Shown: positions 1 through 7,400 of the stretch, piece after piece | Numbering within the stretch: the stretch's first letter is position 1 | Layout: each line of letters begins with the position of its first letter | Source of the DNA: a virus | Reading direction: 5' to 3' (one strand) | Length of the DNA: 47,167 nt | IMG/VR virus record: IMGVR_UViG_3300009497_000009 | Location: 1 to 47,167 of that record | The notes under the pieces: generated by a model | Seen by the model: the letters and a program-made list of their open reading frames with translations, nothing else | Told to the model about the DNA's origin: nothing | Databases searched by the model: none | Position numbers and translations under genes: made by a program

Positions 1-1
1 T

Positions 2-265
2 ACAAGTAATCTTACTATCTCTGCAACTTCTGCAATGAATACAGCTTTAAACTACACCTGGATAGCATATCCAGCAAGTTGGGGCAACTTAACCCAAATA
101 CTATTAGACGGTTCAACTAACGTACTGTCTGATTTTCAATCACCAGTAGATTACAATATTACCAACGACTATGGAATAACAGCATCCTACCGATTCTACA
201 GAAGCACCTACGACCAAGCCTTCTCTCATTCAAATCCTACTCAACTCTTAACTATTGACTTCTAA
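2..265 (+). CDS. Partial tail/virion protein, C-terminal end only
   Basis: The reading frame is open from base 2 to a TAA at 263-265 with no stop upstream, so this is the 3' end of a gene that starts outside the window. The first in-frame ATG is at 35, but nothing marks it as a real start. The visible 87 or so residues are rich in Ser, Thr, Asn and Tyr, with alternating polar and hydrophobic residues typical of beta-structured phage fibre proteins. The stop overlaps the next start (TAATG), so the two genes are probably translationally coupled. Its place at the head of a tail-fibre cluster supports a virion surface role. I do not recognise a family. Confidence 0.6.
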   Translation, partial: TSNLTISATSAMNTALNYTWIAYPASWGNLTQILLDGSTNVLSDFQSPVDYNITNDYGITASYRFYRSTYDQAFSHSNPTQLLTIDF

Positions 266-738
266 TGCCAATTTTTCCAGGACCAGTATCGCACAACAAT
301 GCCAATGCTCCTATTCTAGATGCGACTGGGAATCAAATTAAGGGGTTTGGATTCTTTGATAATACCACAGAAAGAGACGACCTTGACGCAAACTTACAGG
401 TAGATGGCTTTCTTGCTATTGTAGGTACTGCAGCATATGTGTTTCAAGGTGGAACCTGGACAGATGCAAATAACTGGACAGAGGTAGGAAGTGGTAGCGG
501 ATTAGATAACGTAGTCGAAGATCTAACACCTCAACTAGGGGGTGATTTAGATGTTAACGGACAATCAATCGTGTCAGTAAGTAATGGGGATATAGTATTT
601 ACCCCTAATGGTACTGGGCACGTTAATCTTGATGGAGTTGTAGAATTTAAACAATTCCCTGTTGCATCACCTCCCGCAGCCTTTGCTGGGGGTATGTATG
701 CAGATGATAATGATAATTTATTCTTTGGTGTAACCTAA
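265..738 (+). CDS. Putative tail-fibre/virion appendage protein
   Basis: This 157-residue protein starts at an ATG that overlaps the previous stop. It is low in Lys and Arg and rich in Asn, Asp, Gly and Val. Residues 75-99 hold a Gly-Ser linker followed by VVEDLTPQLGGDLDVNG, which reappears in variant form at residues 138-162 of the 348-residue protein at 2393-3439. Short modules of this kind are common in fibre proteins of marine phages and probably form beta-helical or beta-prism shafts. The end (residues 135-157) reads like a small distal beta motif. No catalytic motif or signal peptide is visible. Role as a fibre component is inferred from composition, the shared module and context. Confidence 0.6.
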   Translation: MPIFPGPVSHNNANAPILDATGNQIKGFGFFDNTTERDDLDANLQVDGFLAIVGTAAYVFQGGTWTDANNWTEVGSGSGLDNVVEDLTPQLGGDLDVNGQSIVSVSNGDIVFTPNGTGHVNLDGVVEFKQFPVASPPAAFAGGMYADDNDNLFFGVT

Positions 739-791
739 CAGAATATTTTATATATTTACAACAACTTTTCGAAAAAGTAAAAATTTATAAA

Positions 792-808
792 TTTAAAAAC
801 AAAATATC
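792..808 (+). promoter_or_regulatory. A-rich leader in place of a Shine-Dalgarno site
   Basis: The 17 bases before the ATG at 809 begin with TTTAAAAAC and contain no GGAGG-like site. They match the 17 bases before the ATG at 2178 at 14 of 17 positions with identical spacing. This may be a Bacteroidota-type translation enhancer. The 70-base gap that contains it (739-808) also has a short palindrome, CTTTTCGAAAAAG, of unknown meaning. I see no convincing promoter there. Confidence 0.4.
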
Positions 809-1981
809 ATGGCAACATGGAAAAAAGTCCTGCTTGAAGGAACATCAAGCGTTGGAGATTTATCAGACGTTACGATAACTAACGCGTCTGACGCACAAAT
901 TTTAGTTCACGACGGAACAGACTTCGACAACGTAGATGTCAGTGGTGACGTAACGATCACAAACGGTGGTGCGGTCACCATCGCGAATGACGCTGTAACC
1001 ACACTGAAGATCCTCGATGCGAATGTAACATTAGCTAAAATGGCTGATAACTCAGTAGATAGCGATCAGTATGTAGATGGCTCTATCGATACAATCCACA
1101 TCGGAGACAGCCAAGTAACTTTCGCTAAGCTCGCTAATCTCTCGGCACTCAGTGTTATGGGTAACAGCTCAGGAATCGCAGCTACCCCAACTAACATCGC
1201 AATCGATACAGACCTATCCTCTGTTTCCGCTAGTAACGATACAGTTGCTTCTGCTCTTGCTATTAAAAGCTATGTCGATACGCAGGTTGCTTCTGGTTAC
1301 GATCTCAATATTTCTGCTGATACGGGCACTGCCCAGGTAATCACCAACGGTGAGACGCTTGATTTAGCGGGAACGTCCAATCAGATTACTACGACCACAG
1401 GCAGCAATTCCGTTACGTTTAGTATTCCGACCGCCTTCACCGCTCCAGGAAGTATCGCTTCAACAACTACAATCACTGCGGCTACTGGCTTGACGGTTAC
1501 CACTGGCGGTGCCACGGTTACCGCTGGCGGATTGACAGTATCAGCGGGTGGAGCAGACATCACAGGAACGCTTGATGTAACTGGAGTTGCTACGTTTGAT
1601 ACAAACGTTACTATTGCTGGTAACCTGAGCGTTACAGGTGAAGTCACCTCTACGTCAACTACTGAGCTCCTTGTTGAAGACAAGACCATTTTGGTTGCGA
1701 GTGGAGCTTCAGCGGCAGGCTCTGCAAACAATGCAGGTTTTGTGGTTGACACTTCTGCTTTGACCACACACACTGGAGATGCCAAGCTGAACTACCTTGA
1801 GTCAGGTGCCACGTTCTCTGAGTGGCAGATGATTAAGGCTGAAGGCGGAACCCCTAAAGACTCTGCTTATCTTGCAGGTATGGCTGTTGGAACCTCTCAG
1901 TCAGACCTCAATACCAACTATGACTGTGGCCTTGGTTCACTTGGTTGGGACGGAACTAATCTGTACATCCAAACTGCATAA
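809..1981 (+). CDS. Repetitive tail-fibre protein
   Basis: This 390-residue protein opens with MATWKKVLLEG, almost the same N-terminus as the protein at 2393-3439, suggesting a shared attachment segment. The body is built of short Thr/Val/Gly/Ala-rich repeats. Residues 35-115 have a DVTITNGG/VTIAND pattern, and residues 215-270 carry tandem TVTTGGATVTAGGL-like units that probably form a beta-helix. The style resembles fibres of marine phages. By eye the gene is richer in G+C than its neighbours and uses more GGC, GCG and ACC codons, consistent with import of the fibre as a module. The ATG is chosen because the conserved N-terminus begins there, after an A-rich leader. Its stop overlaps the next start. 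Confidence 0.7.
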   Translation: MATWKKVLLEGTSSVGDLSDVTITNASDAQILVHDGTDFDNVDVSGDVTITNGGAVTIANDAVTTLKILDANVTLAKMADNSVDSDQYVDGSIDTIHIGDSQVTFAKLANLSALSVMGNSSGIAATPTNIAIDTDLSSVSASNDTVASALAIKSYVDTQVASGYDLNISADTGTAQVITNGETLDLAGTSNQITTTTGSNSVTFSIPTAFTAPGSIASTTTITAATGLTVTTGGATVTAGGLTVSAGGADITGTLDVTGVATFDTNVTIAGNLSVTGEVTSTSTTELLVEDKTILVASGASAAGSANNAGFVVDTSALTTHTGDAKLNYLESGATFSEWQMIKAEGGTPKDSAYLAGMAVGTSQSDLNTNYDCGLGSLGWDGTNLYIQTA

Positions 1982-2154
1982 TGGGTCTTCTTGGTAAGGG
2001 CAGGGATGTTGGTGGAATTGCCACTGACACCCTGACCCAACAAGAGTTAACGTTCATCTTAAAAACTTTGCACGAAACAAAGTTTGACGGGAAGGACGTA
2101 CTTTTGTTGGCCGACGTAGTAAACAAACTTCAGAATCAACTGAAGGCAAAATAG
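1981..2154 (+). CDS. Small protein of the tail-fibre cluster (57 aa)
   Basis: ATG at 1981 overlaps the TAA of the preceding fibre gene by one base, and the frame runs to TAG at 2152-2154. The 57-residue product starts MGLLGKGRDVGG and continues with a predicted helical part (about residues 18-57) ending in VVNKLQNQLKAK. Small proteins of this shape, with a Gly/Lys-rich start and a helix-forming LTEKEL/KLQ-like tail, are common beside fibre genes in marine phages; their job is unknown. The coupled start, full fit between neighbours and sensible composition support a real gene. An assembly or chaperone role is only a guess. Confidence 0.65.
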   Translation: MGLLGKGRDVGGIATDTLTQQELTFILKTLHETKFDGKDVLLLADVVNKLQNQLKAK

Positions 2155-2160
2155 AAACAT

Positions 2161-2177
2161 TTTAAAAACCAAATACA
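2161..2177 (+). promoter_or_regulatory. A-rich leader, second copy
   Basis: This 17-base stretch begins with TTTAAAAAC and directly precedes the ATG at 2178. It matches the leader at 792-808 at 14 of 17 positions. There is no Shine-Dalgarno sequence. Together the two suggest a duplicated expression cassette within the fibre cluster, or a shared translation-enhancer sequence. Confidence 0.4.
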
Positions 2178-2381
2178 ATGTTAAATTTAGACATAACCGA
2201 AGTGTACTTCTTATCAGAAGCTGTAAAGGCAGTAAGCGTTAAGGCATCAGACGCCCGTACAGTGGTAGCTCTTTTGGATAAACTTGAAAACGAGTTTTCT
2301 AAACTCCAAGCAAAACAAGAAGAGCCACAAGCAGCCGAACCTAAAATCTCGGAAAAGGGAAAAAAACTCAAAAAAGCATAA
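2178..2381 (+). CDS. Small coiled-coil-like protein of the tail-fibre cluster (67 aa)
   Basis: This 67-residue protein is probably helical through residues 5-46, where heptad-like Leu/Val spacing (VVALLDKLENEFSKLQAK) suggests a short coiled coil. A charged Pro/Glu/Lys tail (residues 47-67) ends in GKKLKKA. Like the 57-residue neighbour upstream, it lies between two fibre genes, and the two have loosely similar C-terminal helices. The start follows the A-rich leader and is the only good ATG. Helical small proteins between fibre genes often serve as fibre chaperones or connectors, but that is inference. No named family is recognised. Confidence 0.6.
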   Translation: MLNLDITEVYFLSEAVKAVSVKASDARTVVALLDKLENEFSKLQAKQEEPQAAEPKISEKGKKLKKA

Positions 2382-2392
2382 GGCTTTTGTAA

Positions 2393-3439
2393 ATGGCAAC
2401 TTGGAAGAAAATATTAGTAGAAGGTGATGCGGTAGTCGATAACTTGGCTACCGCTGACCTTACTATAGCCGATGCCACAAGAGACGTTACTCTTGCCACG
2501 AACGGTATTCTTAATTACAAGGGTAGCGGCGGGAACATAGTACAACAGTTTGTTGATCTTGGCGGAACAAGCGCCACGGCAAACTTTGGCTGCTTAAGGA
2601 TATATGAAGACAGCAACGCCGCGCAGGGGTGCGTCGAGCTTTATGAAGCTGGGGCGGGAACCAATCGTATTACGCTTTTAGCTCCGTCAAGCTTCACTCA
2701 AAACCAAAAGATAGTCTTTCCTTCTTCGTTGCCTACTGCTGGGCAGGTGCTTGAGGCCACCAGCATAAATAGCACTACGGTAACAACTAGTTGGGCAGAC
2801 GCTGGAAGCGGGTCAGGCATATCAAACGTTGTTGAAGACGAATCTCCTCAACTTGGCAGTCATTTAGACACCAACGGATACCGAGTACAGCTAGATAATA
2901 ATATCCCAATCACGGGAGACAACACCAGCGCAACAAGGTTAAACATTGCTAAGGTTAATACGAGCAATCACATTGAGTTCGGACAGGCCAGTGTAGATGC
3001 ATTCCATCTTGGCGACACATACCTGGACAGATATGTGTTTGACGACGACGGAATTACATCTGACGGAAATGTAGGCAATGGAGGTCAAGTAACGCTTCTC
3101 GGTAGTAATACATCTACAACAGCAGGTAGGGCTTACTACTACAATGGCTCTGGAGGTTGGTCTTTTGCTGCTGTTTCTTCGGCTGCCGCAAATGCCTCTT
3201 TGCTTGCTGTACCTACTGGTAACACCAGTAACAGAGGCATGCTGCTGAGAGGTGTTGTCCAGGTTTCTAATGGGGGTACGAGCTTGTCTACTGGCAAGGC
3301 GGTTTACCTTACCACAAACGGTAGCTTCACCACTACTGTTCCTACCACTTCTGGTCACTATGCCCGCATCGTGGGTTACGCCCTCGACGCAAACACGATC
3401 TTCTTTACTCCGTCTAACGATTACATTGAGATTGCGTAA
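2393..3439 (+). CDS. Tail-fibre protein, paralogue of the 809-1981 N-terminus
   Basis: This 348-residue protein begins MATWKKILVEGDAVV, closely matching the start of the 390-residue fibre and suggesting both dock on the same virion site. Residues 138-162 carry the GSGSG/VVED/PQLG module also found in the protein at 265-738. The C-terminal half (about 225-348) is Gly/Ser/Thr-rich, with a part of the form VQVSNGG followed by AVYLTTNG at about 285-305 that resembles small beta domains of fibre tips. No enzyme motif is seen. Its stop overlaps the next ATG (TAATG). The mix of shared ends and unique middles indicates modular exchange. Confidence 0.7.
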   Translation: MATWKKILVEGDAVVDNLATADLTIADATRDVTLATNGILNYKGSGGNIVQQFVDLGGTSATANFGCLRIYEDSNAAQGCVELYEAGAGTNRITLLAPSSFTQNQKIVFPSSLPTAGQVLEATSINSTTVTTSWADAGSGSGISNVVEDESPQLGSHLDTNGYRVQLDNNIPITGDNTSATRLNIAKVNTSNHIEFGQASVDAFHLGDTYLDRYVFDDDGITSDGNVGNGGQVTLLGSNTSTTAGRAYYYNGSGGWSFAAVSSAAANASLLAVPTGNTSNRGMLLRGVVQVSNGGTSLSTGKAVYLTTNGSFTTTVPTTSGHYARIVGYALDANTIFFTPSNDYIEIA

Positions 3440-4251
3440 TGCCTATTGCTTCAGTCTCTGGAATTCTGTTCTCTAATATTGCTAGTTATGCTGGCAATGC
3501 AATAGCTAATATCGCTAGGTTTCAGGGAAGGGCAACTTCTTTGTATAGTCAGGAGTGGGAGTTTGACAACCAAGTAGTAGTTCTTACTAGCAGCGGTAAC
3601 GGATGGTCTCCCAACGGGACGCATGCAAACTGGGCTAGCGGAACAGATGCTTGTTCGGATTTGAATAACAGGTGGTTTTCCACTTCTACAAGAACGGCTA
3701 CTGGTTTTCGTGTAGACTCGAACGCTACTGGGTCTAGTCAGACTGGCCCCGCAGGAGCTCATAACGGTAGTGGGGGCCATGACACTAGTTCTAACACTAG
3801 GTATCTTTTTGCCGAGACGTCTGGAACCTTAGATACCAATAATGTTTTCATCGCTAGGATGCCTGGGTTCGACCCAGGCGCGTCAATCACAGATCAGACA
3901 AACAACTTAGACCTTAAGTTTTACATGCATGGATATGGAAGGGACTGTGGTTCTCTTTATGTGTATGTAAGCACCGAGTTAAGTACAACTGACGGTTCGT
4001 CCAACACCACGCTTCTTTGCCGATACGACAGTAGTCAGCAAAACAATACTGCTTGGACTAGAAGTAGCGGAACCAGCACCCCAAGCTCTGTGAGTTTTAA
4101 TGGTAACTCCTCGAATTGGCAACAGATCACCGTCAGCTTAAACAGCATAAGAACGGATACGGGTAATAGATACATATATTTCGTATATGTCGGAACAGAC
4201 AGCTTCAGGGGTGACTTATCTTTAGATACAATAACCATAGAGGAATCATAA
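3439..4251 (+). CDS. MAM-like (jelly-roll) domain tail protein
   Basis: In this 270-residue protein residues 38-268 follow the layout of a MAM domain, a jelly-roll adhesion and sugar-binding fold. There is an N-terminal WEFDN segment, a TGPAGAH...RYLFAETSG segment (102-129), a core FYMHGYGRDCGSLYVYV (161-177) and a terminal YFVYVG..FRGDLSLDTITI (248-267), matching the family pattern ending in GDIALDDI. MAM domains occur in secreted proteins of marine Bacteroidota and in animal receptors. Residues 1-37 are probably a short connector. The start and stop both overlap neighbouring genes. I infer a receptor-binding tip or adhesin. Few cysteines are present, so the usual MAM disulfides are mostly absent. 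Confidence 0.65.
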   Translation: MPIASVSGILFSNIASYAGNAIANIARFQGRATSLYSQEWEFDNQVVVLTSSGNGWSPNGTHANWASGTDACSDLNNRWFSTSTRTATGFRVDSNATGSSQTGPAGAHNGSGGHDTSSNTRYLFAETSGTLDTNNVFIARMPGFDPGASITDQTNNLDLKFYMHGYGRDCGSLYVYVSTELSTTDGSSNTTLLCRYDSSQQNNTAWTRSSGTSTPSSVSFNGNSSNWQQITVSLNSIRTDTGNRYIYFVYVGTDSFRGDLSLDTITIEES

Positions 4252-4451
4252 TGCCACAACAATCAGCATGGTACTGTTGCGTCTCTGGGGCGTATAAAAT
4301 CTTTGACGAGACCAAGGAAAACGTTTTGGCCGTATACAAGGAGCATTCAATTCATGGAAATGATCACGAAGTAGGTCAACACTACGAAGGGACTTGGGAT
4401 TCTGACATTCAAAGGTTTACTTTCCCTAACGGGGATTACCATCAATTATAG
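4251..4451 (+). CDS. Small hypothetical protein (66 aa)
   Basis: The ATG overlaps the stop of the MAM-like gene and the frame ends in TAG at 4449-4451. The 66-residue product is Tyr/His/Trp-rich with a beta-like pattern (WYCCVSGAYKIFDETKENVL) and a terminal FTFPNGDYHQL. It lacks a signal peptide or membrane segment. Position at the end of the fibre cluster suggests an accessory virion or assembly protein. I do not recognise a family. The overlap with the gene before it and the 21-base gap to the next support a true gene. Confidence 0.6.
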   Translation: MPQQSAWYCCVSGAYKIFDETKENVLAVYKEHSIHGNDHEVGQHYEGTWDSDIQRFTFPNGDYHQL

Positions 4452-4472
4452 GCCACTTTAAATATATTAGTA

Positions 4473-7400
4473 ATGAAGAAGTTTATTGCAGGAATGACAA
4501 AAGATCCAGAGAGAGTGGATCAACCGGATGGCACCTACAGAGATGCTCTTAATGCTAATTTATACTATCAAAAAGGTGCTGTTGTAAATGAACAAGGAAC
4601 AACTGCTTTTACGAATGTAGGAGGATTTTCCATAACTAATATTATCGGGCAGTGTGCGCTTAAAGATGGGAGGATAGTATTGTTCTTTAACTACGAACTA
4701 AATGGAGCGATTACAAGCGCTATTTCTATTGTAGATCCTGCAGATAAAACTAACGATATAATCTACAGAAATGCTGCACTTAATTTTAAGCCTTCTAACA
4801 CAATAGAGGCTACATCTAAGACTGATGTGAACGGGGAAACTCTTGTATACTTTACAGATAATTATATGCAAAAAACTGTAGAGGCTAATACAGGTATTGA
4901 ATACATATCTGATTACAATCCCCCAAGAGTACTTAATATTACTCGTCAACAAAAGAGCAGCAACTTTACCAGATTGTATAGCAACCCAGACTATACAGTA
5001 GAAAAGCTAGATCTATTCTTAAACGCAGGATTCGTACCAGAGTTTAGAGACATTAAAATAGAAGAGGGTGGGGGTGTTGTTAGTGGGACATATCATTTAG
5101 CACTAGCTTATGTAGACGAAGATCTCAACAGGACCAATTACTTGGTTACATCTAACCCTGTACACGTAGTTACTGAGCATGAAGATGCTATCCCAACAGA
5201 AACAATTACAGGTGATCCACAGGGTTCACAATCAAACAAGTCCATCAGTTGGATAGTAGATATCCCTATCCCATCCAATTACACGCACGTACGGCCCGTA
5301 ATTATTCAACGATTTGGAGGAGGAATCAATCAAGAGTCTAGTGAGTTTGCGTACGAACTAGATATTGTACAAATACCAGAAGGCACAAACAGTGAACAGT
5401 TTGTAAATCTAGAAATTACCTATACCGGACTCGAACAAGCATCAGCAGCATCTATCTCTGAAGTAGTAATTGACTCTGTTAGATACGAAACTGCTAAATC
5501 ATTTGTACAATTAGATAACAGACTGTACATCTCTAACCTAAGGGCACGAGGAGATATTGGATATCAGCGCTTTGCAAACAACATTAAAGTAATTCCTACT
5601 AACACCCAGGTACGAAAATTTGATCCAAAAAGATTTAAGGCAAGCGTGTTAAATTCTGGTTATACGAATGCGTTTGACACATATAAGCAGCTGCAGAAAG
5701 ATGACCTAAATGATTCATTCTTTGCATCAAATGTAAGAAAGGGATACAAAGATGTTAGAATGTCACACAAGTACAGAGGATATCGGCGCTCTGAGGTATA
5801 CGCATTCTACATCTCTTTTGTGCTTAAGGACGGATCAGAAACTTATGCGTATCATATACCAGGAAGAGAGGAACAGCTTATAGACAGAATTAATAAATAT
5901 GAAACTGCATCAATCTCAGATGCAGGTAATGCGCTTCAAGACCTAGGGCTAGATGTCTCAGAATTTCAAGACCTCTACCCAGATTCAAAGATCTATCAAA
6001 TTACAGACTCTCAATATTTACTAGACGAGGGTAGCACAGACATGAGCTACTGGGAAAATGAGGATGAGTTATACCCCGACACTGAGGACTTCTCTGTCTG
6101 GAGTGTTAATAGTGCTGGAGACCCTGTAGATCTTGGACTTCATCTTGGGAATACAAATATCAGGCATCACAAAATGCCCCCAAACAAGAACGACAATTTT
6201 ACTTTTATTGGGCTGGAAGGAGCAGGAAACTCTACCCAGGTAAGTCCCAGCCTTTTTAATGAAAGCTCTGAGACTACTACTGGCTTCGAACTTAAAGAGT
6301 CAATAAATATACTGGGTGTTACGTTTACAGATATTGCAATTCCAACATTTATTGAAAGTCAGGTCCAGGGATTTAAAATATACTACGCAAAAAGAAGTCA
6401 GCAAGAAAAAACTATAATAGGGCAGAGTGTAGTTGTCCCAAGTTGGTACGAGGATGAAATAGCTCTAGGAAATAGAATGAGTAATGCAGCCCATGGACCA
6501 TACCTAGACGCATGGTTTTTGAGAGGGCTACTGCCTACATACTTTAGCAGATACCACCAAATCCCAGGCGATCAGATACCGAACTATAATTCATCATCTG
6601 GTAATAAGCGAGTTATAGGTGCATTTACATTCCACGATTTTAATATGCTTAAAAATAAGCATACATTAAGTGGGGCCAGCCACATAGATGTACAGAAAGT
6701 ACTTAATATGCGGATGTGGGCTGGGGGTCCCAAAAAAAAGGCAGGGAATAATGCTCCCTATATGCTAGATGGAGACTGGATAAACTCTACAATAGGAAAT
6801 ACACAATGGTATGAATGGACTGACGAAGGGGAACAATCAGTGCACGGCGATCCCGATGACACGACCGCAAATCCAGCAGGTGTAGCTAATTATTGGACAT
6901 CAATATGGATAGCACAAAGGTATTACAACCCGAACTACGTAAATACCTCTAGCACACAGTGGAGTACAGATCAAATCGAATCTGCGCCCTACTTTCTAAA
7001 CAACTACCAAACAATATTTACGTTAGCTCTTAATAGTAAAACATATATTACAGGAAGCACACTGCTTAACAATACGGACAGTAGCGCATTTAAAGACGTC
7101 GACTATTTAATGCACTTTGCTGGAGAGTCTTGTATGGCATTTGGGCTAAGCTCTGGACTTCCGGTGCTAATAGAGGAAAGAAGTTTTACTTCGACTAATG
7201 GCTATGTTGAATGGTGGCAGGACGCAAAATGGAAAACGGCTACCGGCTCAGTAAATTCTACTACCGTCGGCCTTGATTTAGAAGAAGTAAATGTAACAAA
7301 CTCCAGCGGAAGTAAGATATATGGGGGATGGCCCACTATGTTCCTAGTAAATCTTTGTAGTTACAAAACAAATGTTTACAAACCATTTGACCAACAAAAA

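Noticed and set aside
1381-1785. 134-codon open frame on the minus strand
   Set aside because: It mirrors the repetitive Thr/Val codons of the fibre gene on the other strand and has a low-complexity Val/Pro/Ser product.
3861-3879. Perfect 8-bp inverted repeat with TTCGA in the centre, like a tRNA T arm
   Set aside because: It lies within the MAM-like coding frame, no acceptor, D or anticodon stems surround it, and the loop register does not match a T loop.
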